Positions 35,504-48,598 of a DNA stretch of 64,000 bases are shown piece by piece (the first letter of the stretch is position 1; each line of letters opens with the position of its first letter). The notes under the pieces are model-generated. The model was not told the origin of the DNA and made no database searches. It saw only the letters and a list, made by a program, of their open reading frames with translations. This DNA is from Acholoe squamosa. Its lineage: Eukaryota; Annelida; Polychaeta; Phyllodocida; Polynoidae. Location of the stretch: NCBI GenBank assembly GCA_949317995.1, contig OX439040.1:27568030-27632029 (forward strand), given 5' to 3'. A program made the translations under genes and the position numbers.

Positions 35504-36387
35504 AACAACCAGGTAGGGCTCGGTCGGTGCACCTAGGGGCTGCAGTTAGAGTGTGGTGGTGGGGGAGGGGGGGTGAGGGGGGTGTGTATAATGGAGGGGG
35601 GGAAGGGGACAGGTAGATAGGGAGTAAAGCACACAGCCAGGATTCTGCTCCAGAACCTTCCTTCATTCACCCCCTCTCCCTTTGAAGCCCAGTTCCTGAA
35701 GTTAGTAGTACATGGAAAGTGTTGTATACCTCGGGAGACCCGAGCAGACTGGAGGGTAGTTTGAAGGCAAGGTTAGATTAACACGGATGGGAGCGTCACA
35801 GACAATCTATGCTTCTCACTTCTAGCAGTGTTTCTACCCTCGTACCTTGAGCATTTATAAGCCGATGCTGAGACTCAATCAGGATCGTAGCGCGGCACTT
35901 AGTATTGGCCTCAAGGCTGACAGGTATCTATAGTACTAGAGTGGGTAGGATATGGTCCCAGGTGCGCCTTGCACAGCAGAACAGTTGATAGCTGTGTCAC
36001 TTCCCTACAGCTAATAACTGTGTATTCTACGGGGTAGAATGTAGTTGATGCATGGGCAGTATGATGCATCGACCATCTTCCCATTCCTACTGATCACCCG
36101 TAGAAGTAACAGAATTACACAGAAAGGTGGTGATCGTTTGAAAGAACATTTCCCGACATGCTGTTCTTTGCCTTGCATTGCAGTCCCGGACCTTGCACAT
36201 TGAACATTTCCCATCAATCATCAAATATACGAAGGGAGGTTTTTCGTATATATAATCTGTACACAAATCTACTTGGTATGTGACATAAAGGTTTTCATTT
36301 ATTTGATACTTTATATGTATGTCTGATGAACGTACTCAGAAATCTAAGTGTTCAGCTCATACAAAATTCCCGTCAGTGTCACACTGC

Positions 36388-36391
<4 letters not shown>

Positions 36392-36447
<56 letters not shown>

Positions 36448-36470
36448 TGTGTGTGTGTGTGTGTGTGTGG
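36392..36470. repeat. (GT)n microsatellite
   Basis: About 38 GT units with one G insertion. Confidence 0.97.
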
Positions 36471-36647
36471 GGCAGCAGGGACGCAATAACATGTTTGGTT
36501 ACACAACCTACACTAGGCCAATGCAAACATGTCTGTGCCTGAAGTATCCTCCCTATACCGTCACGCCGCCCATCATATAAAGTATCCCTCCCCAGTCCCC
36601 AGTGCCTATCTGCTATGTCCCTTACACCTCCCTACTGGTATTGACAG

Positions 36648-36821
36648 TGCACCTAGGGAGGGCTGTATTAATAGGACCACCTGGCTTGGAGGGACAGACT
36701 CAGGGAGCCGACATCACCTCACAGGAGCTTAGATCGCCATCCTGGAGTCTCCTCCTGATCCTGACCCCATACACCTCTCTGTGGTGCAGGGGGTCAGGGC
36801 AGGGCTGCTGGTCGTTACCAG
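36648..36821 (+). CDS. candidate exon, unknown protein (phase 1 to 1)
   Basis: A pyrimidine-rich stretch ending ATTGACAG precedes 57 open codons (HLGRAVLIGPPGLEGQ... to ...GCWSLP). The donor CCAG|GTACGTAAG is near consensus. A hydrophobic stretch (SLLLILTPYTSL) could be membrane-embedded. On minus a shorter competing exon (36706-36768 or so) is possible. Joins 33525 upstream by phase. Confidence 0.4.
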
Positions 36822-36979
36822 GTACGTAAGGCTTAGGCTATGCCCCCCCCCCCCCAGGCAGGGTGCTGAGGGCGCCTACTCTCTGCCTGCAGTTTGTACC
36901 CCGTGTGGTAAGGCGATGGTTAAGTCATTAATGGCTTAGCAAGTGTGTTGTAGTTACCTGGTAACTTGGCTCAGAGTGC

Positions 36980-37700
36980 TAGACAACCTAGGTGCTTTTT
37001 AACCTGGCTTCATATTGGTTTTGTGGGCACTAAAGGTATCCATATCAATGAATTCAATTACACGTAACTTATAAATTGGTTGAAATTGCAAAATGCGTAT
37101 CCGATAAAAAGTCTAAGGACATAATTTCGAAATGATCCTACATAGATTTTCCCTCATATCTCCATAGAATATATCAATATAAAGGTCGTATCTCATACCT
37201 GTGTTTCAACAACCAAGCCCCAGCCACCAAACCAAAGACATGTTTACACACTGTTCTGAATGCCCCCCCCCCACTTACCAGCTTACACCCTCCCACGTGA
37301 AAACTTCACTAAAGTATATTTTAAATGTATCATTGTGTAAGGTAAAGGAGTATTTACATTAATGTACAAAAGGGCATTATTAGCTGTAATCTAAACGGTC
37401 ACAACAAAACACATTGCTACAATTCATGATATGCCAACGCAGGGAATACGCTTTACAACAAATGCCAGGTTCCAGTTTTGACTGGATTGGATAAAATTAT
37501 ACATGTACATGGATCCACTGCATCAGCCACGCTGAAATGTATAAGACAAAATGGTATACAGAATTCTATTCAATCAAATCTTTCATTTTTAGGAATGTTG
37601 AAGGATAGTTTCAGAGTAATTTCCTCTTGTCCAATCATTTTCTGTATTAATCAATAGGATTTGCCATCTGTGATGTGATCTCTGCAGAGGGAACCAGATT
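36980..37700. other. no gene recognised
   Basis: AT-rich unique sequence with a C9-10 run at 37263. Confidence 0.4.
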
Positions 37701-37711
37701 CTGAAAAAAAA

Positions 37712-38490
37712 GACAAAACGTCCTGCGCAGAACCCCACAATCCATACTGCGACATAAAAACACATTAATCAACAAAAGACAAAACGTCCTGTGCAGAACC
37801 CCGCAATCCATACTGCAACTTAAAAACACATTGATTAACAAAAAGACAAAACGTCCTGCGCAGAACCCCACAATCCATACTGCAACATAAAAACACATTT
37901 ATTAAAAAAAGACAAAATGTCCTGCGCATAACCCCACAATCCATACTGGGACAAAAAACACATTAATTAACAAAAGACAAAAAGTCCTGCGCAGAACCCC
38001 GCAATCCATACTGCGACATAATACACATTTATTAAAAAAAGACAAAATGTCCTGCGCAGAACCCCGCAATCCATACTGTGACATAAAAACGCATTTATTA
38101 AAAAAAGACAAAATGTCCTGCACAGAACCCCGCAATCCATACTGCAATATAAAAACACATTAATTAAAAAAAGACAAAATGTCCTGCGCAGAACCCCGCA
38201 ATCCATACTGCGACATAAAAACACATTTATTAAAAAAAGACAAAATGTCCTGCACAGAACCCCGCAATCCATACTGTGACATAAAAACACATTTATTAAA
38301 AAAAGACAAAATGTCCTGCACAGAACCCCGCAATCCATACTGCGACATAAAAACACATTTATTAAAAAAAGACAAAATGTCCTGCACAGAACCCCGCAAT
38401 CCATACTGTGACATAAAAACACATTTATTAAAAAAAGACAAAATGTCCTGCGCAGAACCCCGCAATCCATACTGGGACATAAAAACACAT
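37712..38490. repeat. 66-bp minisatellite, about 12 copies
   Basis: Unit starts GACAAAATGTCCTGCGCAGA and ends in an A-rich run (CACATTTATTAAAAAAA). The period of 66 (22 codons) leaves frames open on both strands (for example 37967-38488 minus). The left copies are shorter and more divergent, the right copies nearly identical. Confidence 0.95.
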
Positions 38491-38509
38491 TAATTCATCA
38501 AACCTGGCA

Positions 38510-38587
38510 AATGTCATCCAGTAGTGATTGATTCAATTACCATTCTTAAATGTCATCCAGTAGTGATTGATTCAATTACCATTCTCA
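38510..38587. repeat. 39-bp direct repeat, two copies
   Basis: TGTCATCCAGTAGTGATTGA starts at 38512 and again at 38551. Confidence 0.85.
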
Positions 38588-39345
38588 GGGGCAATCACTG
38601 GGGCTATTATCATTCCTACGGTTCAACGCTGTTGGCTGCCAGAAAGCCAGGAGCCTTGTTAACTGATATTTGGCTTTTTAACATTGGACTCTTTTTTAAT
38701 CTGAGAAGGGAAGAATATCAACTATGTATTTCATCTAATGGTGTTTCGTGCTTCCCTTACTTTTGCTTTTCAGTCTAAAAGTTTGAGATGAGTGAACAGC
38801 AGATCTGTTCCTATTGTTTGGCTAAATTGCATGTTCCTGCACTCAATCGCTACATGTATATTTACTCTACTTCGGCTTGGATTGCTGACATCAACGATAG
38901 AAATCCAGTTTATATGTAGCAGATCCATCAGCCAGTGGGCTTTTAGTGTTTAGTGAAGGTACACCTAGTAGAAAGGTAGTGGTGGTGGTGATTTGTAATA
39001 GTTGAAGCTGATGAAAATGCTATTGGTTTACCAGCTCAATCTCTGAATACACCCTCACCCCGACCATACCGTCCCTTATCCCATGTGAGGGAATTACACC
39101 CACTTTTGGTCGGCGTTGTTTTCCCCCATGGAAACTCTGCTGACTGTTAAATGTCAATGGCATTGTTCAAAAGGTATTTATCATGTTGTTTTTTTTATAT
39201 GAAAAAAGCTAGCAACGCCTATGTTGGCCGTTCAGCACAGATTCCAGAACAATCTACGTTTAGCGTACACACCACTGCCCCTCCCTGCGCCACACCTCCC
39301 CTCCCCCCCCCCCCGTTTGACCCCTCCCCGGTCCTTCTACTCAAG

Positions 39346-39476
39346 ACCTGTATAGAGAGGAACAGCCATCAGGTACTTGGTTTACTGATGTGCCACAGAG
39401 CGTTTTGATGCTCATCCTCTTACACAAGGGGAAAACAGAAACCAGCGCCACTTTCGATGCATTTGACCAATTGTGA
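39346..39476 (+). CDS. candidate terminal exon, unknown protein
   Basis: A very long pyrimidine tract (from 39280) ends CTACTCAAG. Then 42 codons are open in phase 1 to TGA: LYREEQPSGTWFTDVP... to ...TFDAFDQL. A donor CATCAG|GTACTT at 39372 could instead give a 27-bp exon. Phase fits 36648-36821, closing the plus-strand chain. Confidence 0.35.
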
Positions 39477-40644
39477 CGTCATACAATGCATCAGATAGGA
39501 CTCCTTCCTGGCTCCATGATAGCAAATATGATACTAAGTACCCCACCATATTTTTATTCAAGATAAAACCTATCAAATAAAGCCATAGTGAACAAAGGGT
39601 GGTCTTTTCTTTTAACCCTAACAATCTGAGTAGCAGACATTGACCTAAGAAACAATTTAGGTTGTACAGTAGTCCCCTGTGATTGCATATATAGTCTGTG
39701 GTGAATACTTCAGGCCATGCATACCTGACACATAACATACTGTTCTTTGGGGGAAACGAATGATCGAACCAAAGATAATAATGGGTGAGTAACAAGGTAT
39801 ACTTGATCTGAAAATCTAGCCTGCACAGTTTGAATTCTTTTCCGCCTTCAAATGTCACATAGGGCAGATATAGAGGTATAGTTCAAATAAGGTCACCTGT
39901 TTGGAATGGCTGTCAAATGATATGAAGCACTGATCCGGCCAGGCCTCATCGGCCTGTGCATTCCTAAAGTACAGGCCAGGCTCCCATGGTGTATGGTCAA
40001 CTTCTGAGGTTGATCATGTGTTCTACAAGGTATGTCTTTCCTAATCATTGCCAGAGAACAAAATAGTATTTTCAAATTATTTTGAATAGTAACCCATGTT
40101 GCACCCTACAGAATTTGCATAGTCTCATGAAAAGGGGAGATTCTGATTCAAGATTCAATCGAATTTCTCAAGTAAGCGTAATACTATAGTAGAATGTAAA
40201 GGATGCAATATTGGTGGATAAATTACTTCAGACTGCAGCCCCATGAGATCCATGGTAACCTGTAGACATGATGAATGCTGACATAGGTCACCAGGAGCTT
40301 TACTAACATTCCCTGAGTTGACCACCATCAACCCACATGCCCCCCCCAACAACAGACATATGAATTTCAAGCACAAATCCATCATATTGAGATAAGCACT
40401 GGTGACAGATGCTAGAAAGGGCGCCACTTGCGCCCCAAATATTTTAAAGTGAATGCAGGGAATTATCTGATTGGTCTCAAATCTATCCCGCCAGACCCCT
40501 ATAGAAAACACCTGAAACAGTGAAGGAGTGAGGAAATGTGTGAGATTTACGGTTGTTTATCGCTGTTATCATCAGCATCATGTGCCCTACTTCTGCCGTA
40601 ATAACCTGACTAATGAAACACTAAATCTGTCCCTTGACTTACAG

Positions 40645-40797
40645 GTGGGTGGATTACAGGGTGGACGCTACCCACGCTCATCTAGCCACCCAGGCACGGC
40701 AGGTACCCAGCGTGACCAGCACAGGCAAGTGTGGCCGGTCAGCAACCAGCGACAAAGGTCGATTGTCGTCTGCTGAGCGCTTTGCTACTTTGCACTA
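40645..40797 (+). CDS. candidate exon near a gene end, unknown protein
   Basis: Acceptor CTGTCCCTTGACTTACAG is strong. In phase 2 it is open for 50 codons to TAG (WVDYRVDATHAHLATQ... to ...SSAERFATLH). In phase 0 a shorter exon would end at GCAG|GTACCC or at a GC-type donor CACAG|GCAAGT. An AATAAA lies at 41046. Its link to the other plus-strand exons is unproven. Confidence 0.35.
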
Positions 40798-40799
40798 GA

Positions 40800-42060
40800 A
40801 TTGTTGCCAAAAAAATGTAGTAGACGGTAGACCGTAAAAACAGCATCATGATGTCGGCCAATACCGGACGACGGATTGAGTGTTCCGTTTTCTACTTGGT
40901 ACCAGTTGTATTTGCTGTGGCACATTCATGTAGTCAGATAAATACTTTGCACTTCATGTATTAATTCACTTAAAAGGTCAAAGAGGGATGAAGAGCAAAT
41001 TTTGTTAACGGAACGCTACGTTACATGCAACCGTTCATGGTTCCAAAATAAACAATACAGACAATATACCACTATAGATACGTTTTTGCAAATGTAGGTC
41101 CACGTTTTGTGGATAAATATAATACAGTGGGAGCCCAACACAATAATAATTAACAAGGTAACAAAATCCAGTAACAGAGACAGATTGATATATCATGCGG
41201 CTGAGCATTCTGCCGCTAGTCCATGGATCAGGAAGATGCCCTTTGTGCCACGCTTCATTATGATTTGTTATGCCATGGCCAATACCGACGACATTATAGA
41301 TGTGTACTACTTACGCCGTATTCAATGGGGGGGGGGGATGGAATACGTTGCCTGTGTATACAATGCCGCCATTTTGAAATTTATACAGAGCTAGCCATTA
41401 GTGCCAAACGCTTCGGTTTAAATGTTACGCACTTTAACTTTTCTATTTCAAATATGGCGGTTATTCTTAGATATACATTAAACAATTCATAACATGATAT
41501 TATTTGACTATTTCAGTCATTTATCTTTGGTAAAATACTTCCAATAACCATATACCAAGTTCGAAATTAAAATGCTTGGCACCAGCAGCTAGCTCTGTAT
41601 CACGTGACCTACTTCGTCGGGCAAGCCAAGATGGCGAACAACAATAAAGCATTATGACTCCGTGTCTTCAAAATCAGTAAATATGGTTGTGTTTCTTCAT
41701 TTAAAAGCAAATTCATGCCATAGGGCCATGGCATAAATAATGGCTTTGTTGAATACGGGCAGACTCACCTCGGGAAATACAATGCAAAATTATTCACTGG
41801 TCGTGGACATTTGCTTAAGTCCCACCAGCGCCGCCCAACCTCTAACGTAAATGCCATAATCCCACCATACTAGCCGCTAGTATGGGCATGCCACCCCAGA
41901 GACCTATGGGAAATAAAAGTGTGGGAAGCAGGGCGTGAGGCCGCGTCAAGCGCCAATAACCCCGCGTCCATTTCTCATAGGATAACAGGAACTTCCGGAT
42001 CGCGTAGGCCAAGGCACATACCTGACAGATGCATTTCTTAGTTACATACACCGTAATAGC
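40800..42060. other. no gene recognised
   Basis: AT-rich sequence with a G9 run at 41328. No supported exon or mobile element. Confidence 0.4.
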
Positions 42061-42069
42061 AACTAACAG

Positions 42070-42610
42070 CTCACATGCGGTATACCACTGTGTCTGCTAA
42101 AATATGGCTCACATGTGTGCTGCTCATACCACTGTGTATGCTAAAACATAGCTCACATCTGTGCTGCTTACTACTGTGTATGGTAGAAACATGGCTCACG
42201 TGTGTGCTGTTTATACCACTGTGTCTGCTAGAACATGGCCCACATGTGTGCTGCTCATACCACTGTGTATGATAAAACATGGCCACATGTGTGCTGCTCA
42301 TACCACTGTGTATGATAAAACATGGCCACATGTGTGCTGCTCATACCACTGTGTATGATAAAACATGGCCACATGTGTGCTGCTCATACCACTGTGTATG
42401 ATAAAACATGGCCACATGTGTGCTGCTCATACCACTGTGTATGATAAAACATGGCCACATGTGTGCTGCTCATACAACTGTGTATGATAAAACATGGCCA
42501 CATGTGTGCTGCTCATACCACTGTGTATGATAAAACATGGCCACATGTGTGCTGCTCATACAACTGTGTATGATAAAACATGGCCACATGTGTGCTGCTC
42601 ATACCACTGA
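42070..42610. repeat. 43-bp minisatellite, about 12 copies
   Basis: Unit CTCATACCACTGTGTATGAT followed by AAAACATGGCCACATGTGTG. The first four copies are longer and divergent; later copies are almost identical. Confidence 0.95.
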
Positions 42611-42907
42611 GTATATCCTCTAATTCAGTCAGTACGTGCCTCCAAACTACCTAGCTTATTTACCTATAGGCTTGTACAAAATCAACAACATGTCGGATAT
42701 TTGACAATATAATTGTATTTATCCACATATGAAGTAGCCTTTTCCAGTATACTGATTTACCTCTTGAGAGACAGACTCCGTAGAAGTAGAATCAAGGCAG
42801 TCTAATCCTCGCATCTTCAATATTTTCAATTTAATAGGCATACTTCACTGGTGTTCGGCCATTTGTGTACTGGGATCATGTGTTCAATGCAAGAGGCTTT
42901 CATCTTG

Positions 42908-43063
42908 CATGTTAGATATAGATGCACACAGGAAGCCACTCTCATACATGGACCCTACTGTTAGATATAGATGCATACAGAAAGCCACCCTCAAACATGG
43001 ACCCTACTGTTAGATATAGATGCATACAGAAAGCCACTCTCATACATGGACCCTACTGTTAGC
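42908..43063. repeat. 49-bp repeat, three copies
   Basis: TGTTAGATATAGATGCATAC followed by AGAAAGCCACTCTCATACAT, three nearly identical copies. Confidence 0.9.
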
Positions 43064-43986
43064 AACTTTTTCGCCTAGCCATATAATCGATGTGAATAAA
43101 AGTAGGCCTTACTCGACATGAAACAACTTAAAATGTTACATTAATTTTTGTGGCCATATATTATATTGGATGGGTCTAAATCTGGATCAATTCTCAACCT
43201 AATAACACAAAGGAAGACAAGAACTATTCAGGATTTTGTATTCTATTGCATTACAGCACATGGGAGTTACAATAAGAAAGGCAAAATCGAATGATTTCTG
43301 GCGACCTGACCCATTTGCATAGTGTGGTTCTATACAGGGTCGGTTGAAGGGGGTGGGAGAATAAAATCATCTAAAATTGATAACAGAAAATGAGAATGGA
43401 ACAAATGAATCAGGCCGGTCAGTTTGTAGGTACCCTCCAATCTGCAGTGGCAGACTGGACTTGGTGTTAGGGTAACCTGTGGTTGTTACCCTGTACAGAC
43501 TGCACTCTAACAGATTGGACAGGAGGGTGGGAATCTCATCAATATGTAGGTGACGGAGGGCGTGGGCGGAATGTAGCCACTACACCAAGGCGGGTTAGGT
43601 GTACCTATATAACACCTCCTATTGGAGCTGCAATCGGGTTTTGACTTATATGTGCAATTGGTCTCACCGATAATACGATAATATGAGAAACATAGAAACA
43701 TAAAGGCAAACAAGTATACAGGTTTTGGCTGTTCAGGATAACTTTCTTGAGGTTACCGGATCGGATAGTGTGTACGAAATGAAAATCGAAAGCTAGACCC
43801 ATGTAGATAAATCAGAACTGTAATTTTTAATATCCTAACATGCATTTAATTCGGGAATTTTCCACGAATGTCTAACTAAAAGGATTTTAAGTTACTTCGA
43901 AAATATCTTTGGAGCACAGTACCAGGGACACCTTCATAAAATGGTGGTAGCCATGCTGAATTAATCTTTTTGATCCAATTGAACAG
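43064..43986. other. no gene recognised; one copy of an interspersed end motif
   Basis: TTCTGGCGACCTGACCCA at 43295 is also the end motif of the element at 45650-46641. Otherwise unique. Confidence 0.45.
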
Positions 43987-44490
43987 CAGCCGTGTTAAAA
44001 CCTCTACTGCCTGATAATACCGTACAACATACAGACAAGGACATACCACAGTGTCTAGCAGCCGTGTTAAAACCTCTACTGCCTGATAATACCGTACAAC
44101 ATACAGACAAGGACATACCACAGTGTCTAGCAGCCGTGTTAAAACCTCTACTGCCTGATAATACCGTACAACATACAGACAAGGACATACCACAGTGTCT
44201 AGCAGCCGTGTTAAAACCTCTACTGCCTGATAATACCGTACAACATACAGACAAGGACATACCACAGTGTCTAGCAGCCGTGTTAAAACCTCTACTGCCT
44301 GATAATACCGTACAACATACAGACAAGGACATACCACAGTGTCTAGCAGCCGTGTTAAAACCTCTACTGCCTGATAATACCGTACAACATACAGACAAGG
44401 ACATACCACAGTGTCTAGCAGCCGTGTTAAAACCTCTACTGCCTGATAATACCGTACAACATACAGACAAGGACATACCACAGTGTCTAG
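43987..44490. repeat. 72-bp minisatellite, seven identical copies
   Basis: Seven copies of a 72-base unit starting CAGCCGTGTTAAAACCTC, exactly 504 bases with no difference seen between copies. 72 is a multiple of three, so one plus and two minus frames stay open through it. Confidence 0.97.
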
Positions 44491-45649
44491 CAAGGAGCAA
44501 GATATTGTATATGAAGCAATAGCTCAGGAAAGGGGTTTCCATAGTAACCACAAGTAGACCCTAACCCGTTTTCAAATGAGCAGAAAATGGCTTCTCTGTG
44601 GATGTAACTTACAGACCCTCTTTACTGGGACATCGTGTAGGCATCATTTCATTCATTACAGCAATGGTTATCTGTATACTGTGCCGTTTTGTATGCTGAG
44701 GATAGATTGCCCAGGTAAACATGTTTATGTATAGGTAAGGCTGAAACCCCATTACATGACTATACACTAATCAGTGTATCAGACAGAAAGCTATCCACAA
44801 TGTGAATTTCTCTAGGAATATACCGACCATTCCCTTTTGTCCATTGTGCATGGGATTTTGCTTGACTACATCCTCCTGGCCTATTGTATTCTATCAGTTA
44901 AGGGGATAAGAGTTCAGTGTACATCTTTAGATTGATCGATCCAAGCCTCGTCGCGACAGAATAATTTTGCAGGAGAAATATGTTTTCCGAGTATGCTGTT
45001 ACACACCTGGGTTCCTGTTTATCACCTCTACCTATTTCTCTTTTAATCGCTGTATTTCTTCTTTGCTAGTTCTTCCCATCAATGGGCTTCATGTGATGAA
45101 GCGTCCCAGGGCCTGAAATGGTCCGTTATCCGGACACAAACCACTTAGCTTTTAGGAGACACGTACTGACCCCGACATAGTTTGGTTCTTGACCTTTAGA
45201 TTTGTATTGAACAAAGGCATTGAGTATTCTACTAGAAGTTGGTTCTTTTCTTTTAGTTAGGACGGAGTGGATATTGCTGAAGTATCAAAGTGCCACTTTA
45301 TTTACTAAGGTATTTTCCTTGCCTGATAAGGACATGACTTCTTCACCATGTAAATTTTACATAGACCTACATATATACAATTCGGTACAGTTATACACCT
45401 GGTTAAAGTATCTATTCAAAACACATGCTCTACGATATAGCTTGTACCTGTCACATCATTGCAGTAGCCACGTTAACCATCATGGCTCGATCCTTTATTT
45501 CCAATATCACAACATATACAATGAGGATGAAATTGATATAACTAAAATTGAGGCGTGGTAAAGTGTCAACTATATTCACTTTTAACCTACCACCAATTGG
45601 CAGTCTGGAGTGATGGTGTCTGCCCTACAAGCAGGAGTCAATCAATATT
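44491..45649. other. no gene recognised
   Basis: A 113-codon plus frame (45220-45561) lacks recognisable motifs and splice borders. Confidence 0.4.
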
Positions 45650-46641
45650 CACTGAGGTATATGGGTCAGGTCGTCAGAAAGTGTAAGATTTTGGCCTTGA
45701 AGGCCCTGAAAAACTAATTTTCTAACTACTTTATATAACCTTAACAAATCTGTCAAGGTACCTCTCCTCAGCTCAGAAGACCAAAAAATACCGATCTAGG
45801 CCATCCGGTTCCATTTTTATAGCTTGTTTTGTGTCATGTAACGTCCGGTACAAAAATAATGAAATATGGAGGTAATTGAAGTTGCTCTCAGTAATATAAG
45901 AATGTCCCATTATGCATAACAAACACAAGAAATAACAAGGCCAATATGTCTATTATTGACTTCAATTACAGAATGGAACAAAATTTGAGTTATGCATGCA
46001 CAGTAGACTGCCTCCTACATGATGATAAAAGTACCGGACATTACGTAACGTCCGGTACTTTTATCAGAATTATTTCACATAAGCTGCTCTCATATGGAGA
46101 CAAATGCTGGTAGACACACAATTTCTTCACCAAAGTAGGGGATGATAGGGCCCTTTATATGGGTAATAACAAAGATTTTGAAACTTTATTTTTTCCATGT
46201 TTTATAACCGATTTAGATTTAGGTACCGGACGTTACAAATTACAGATTTCCATTTTGAAAGACACATCATGAAAAATTCTCACTTAGTAACATATTCAAA
46301 CCTCATGGAAATGATACCTATGATCATATACAATACAAAAAAATAACTTTGGGATACTCTATAGTGTTCTTTATTCAATACAGGACACTTGTAAAACATA
46401 CAAAAAGTATAAAAAAGAACAAATTTGGCTGTTTTTTTCACTTCGGCAGGCTATAAGTCCTACAGGTTTTGATGGATGACCACAAATTTACATTTTTCTG
46501 ATAGCCCTAAGTGTTCTCTATCAAATGAGTCTATGTAAGTCAAGATTGGTTCACAACTTCTTTCTCCATAGCCATAAAAGTCCAAAATGACCCAAAAACA
46601 CAAAATCTACTGCTTTCTGGCGACCTGACCCATATACAGTA
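45650..46641. mobile_element. inverted-repeat element of about 1 kb with nested insertion
   Basis: The left end CACTGAGGTATATGGGTCAG and the right end, complementary apart from a 3-bp gap (CTGACCCATATACAGT), continue inward with CAGAAAG and TAGATTTTG-like words. A clear target duplication is not visible. The ends resemble those of the CACTG elements, but that assignment is tentative. Confidence 0.5.
45839..46236. mobile_element. two abutting MITE-like units with GTAACGTCCGGTAC ends
   Basis: The terminal word GTAACGTCCGGTAC is at 45839 and 46045 as left ends. Its complement is at 46031-46044 (one change) and 46223-46236 as right ends. This gives units of 206 and 192 bp placed back to back. 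Their junction makes a palindrome (46023-46066). No target duplication lies between them. Confidence 0.6.
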
Positions 46642-46985
46642 ACCCCTGGAGGGGTGGGTGAGGAGGTTGCTGGGTGTAACCTTCCCCCTGTCCCCCTGAC
46701 ACATAGGCGTCCAGTGGTACCTGTCAAGGTCAGACCCTGGAGTCACAAAGAGGCATCACCCCACCTCCTCCTTCCACACCACTGTTATTCCTCATCCGAC
46801 CGTAAACAAGCACCCTGATAGCTGGGTCACTAAGACCTACATTTCTAACATAGATTAAAGTACAGATTTTATCTTTTCATCTTTTTGTAATCTACTAAAC
46901 TTTAGCTGAAAACTATTGCCAGTAGACTTCCCCCAACACCGGCAACCTTAACTGAGAAAACTTTTGAAGGTTCTAACCTGCTCAC

Positions 46986-47015
46986 ATGAAGACTGTGCCT
47001 TTCCACCCTGGGCAG
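46986..47015 (+). CDS. possible short start exon (MKTVPFHPGQ)
   Basis: ATG preceded by an in-frame TAA four codons upstream, ten codons, then donor GGGCAG|GTACTA in phase 0. It fits the next exon at 47111. Short and therefore weak. Confidence 0.25.
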
Positions 47016-47110
47016 GTACTAGCTAATGTATGTATACTTCAGCTTCCATTATGCCAATGGGTGGTAGGTCAGAACCCCACATTCCCCATCCCCACACCAC
47101 AAACCCCCAG

Positions 47111-47248
47111 CACCAATACTGGTCACAATCAGCTCTATATATACAAGGCCTACAGCCAGTCATTGGTACCCAGGACAGCTGGTGGCAGCTACAAGTCAGC
47201 CTGATGGGGAGGGGATTATACAGCCAGCTCTCGTCCTCCTCACCGTCT
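47111..47248 (+). CDS. candidate exon, unknown protein (phase 0 to 0)
   Basis: A pyrimidine/A-C-rich acceptor ending AAACCCCCAG is followed by exactly 46 open codons (HQYWSQSALYIQGLQP... to ...YSQLSSSSPS). The donor CCGTCT|GTAAGG has a strong intron side. Protein-like composition with aromatic residues. Family not recognised. Confidence 0.4.
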
Positions 47249-48122
47249 GTAAGGTGCTATATGGGGACCACTATATTGCCAATGCTATAGATTAACAGCA
47301 CTGAGGCAATTTGAGATTTTCATACTATGCTCTTTTGGAGTGCTGACCATGAAAATAGGAGGAATGAAGAAGCCATATTGCTCCTTGCTTTCAACACATC
47401 TCAATTAACCTGCCAGTCTTTGTGGATAATCTATAGGCTCAAAGCAAGCCATTCCTGTGCCGTTAGTTCCTTGATCTGAGATTATTGATCAATGTCCGAC
47501 CCTGACAGGTCCTGCCGTCCGATAATTGAGGCACATATTTGTCTTACGGTTATGTATTTAGCCCCATACCTTCATACACGTGGAGGCCGATATTTTCTCG
47601 TCCTAAGGGGTATTCCTTTCTCAGATTTAGGGAACAATTATAATTTGTCAATTCTTATTTACCAATACGGAAGTGTATACTTTGCTTTATAGGTTTTCTT
47701 AAGTTGCCATAGCAACCCTTGTCCCTGGAGAAGTAGAAAATAACAAAACACCCTGAACTGATGTACAATGTATCCAATTAAGGTGGACAATTACCATGAC
47801 AGCAAAAAGACCCCCTCCCATCATATTCTATGCCCTGCCATTGACAGAGTGAGAATTGTTTCCTTAATTTTATGATAAAATGGTCCTAGACCCCTCTCTG
47901 GGAGGCTAACCATTCAAAATACCCCGACTGATATTCCATACAAGAATGGAGCAGGATGATGAAGGCTATCTGCTGTCTATTGATTTATTTTTTACTCATA
48001 CCGGGACCTTAATTCACTTCATAAACCATTGAGCTGTTGACATTACTAATAAAGGCTACCATCATACCGCGTAGAGTATTATTAGTGTCACTAGACCCGA
48101 TCCCTCACCCACAAATCTCCCT

Positions 48123-48212
48123 GGAGTCAGCTCCCTACCATAGATCTGAGAGGCAGTTGGTAACTATGGAGTCAGCTCCCTACCATAGATCTGAGAGCGA
48201 GTTGGTAACTAT
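48123..48212. repeat. 45-bp direct repeat, two copies
   Basis: GGAGTCAGCTCCCTACCATA starts at 48123 and 48168. Confidence 0.9.
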
Positions 48213-48598
48213 GATCAGGATGCTGTCCTAATGTCGCCATAAGTTCACATAAAGTTAATGTTTTCACTGCCGCCATGGTGGCACTGGGGCCCTTGAATGA
48301 AGATATCGCTCTATGGGGACTATAAGGTGTCCCTAGAGTGGATCTTATGGCGGGCCTATTTCTGAAGTATTTCTGATGACGGTAATAATCACTAATTAAC
48401 ACCTAAGTCGCCATTGCTTGCGCATGTAAGGTATGTACACACTTTCTAACAGTTATCATCCTACGTCCTTTAGTCTTTATGACCAGTGGTTTTCAGTTGT
48501 GAGCTACTGGCCACTAAAGAAGCACAAGGCACGAGGATACTTCACAATAGGATCTGAAGTGAGCACTATAGGGCATAACCTCCCATGTCTAAGTTCAG

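Larger units (their letters stand above)
33850..35600. promoter_or_regulatory. GC- and CpG-rich island
   Basis: Much richer in G+C and CpG than the surrounding AT-rich DNA. It contains two candidate start codons on minus (34099 and 35503). A promoter region is the natural reading, but no core promoter motif was identified. Confidence 0.45.

Noticed and set aside
43987..44490. Regular identical units considered as a CRISPR array
   Set aside because: Units are contiguous with no unique spacers, and the surroundings are eukaryotic; it is a minisatellite.
45220..45561. 113-codon plus frame as a small gene
   Set aside because: No recognisable motif, start context or splice borders; length expected by chance in this AT-rich DNA.
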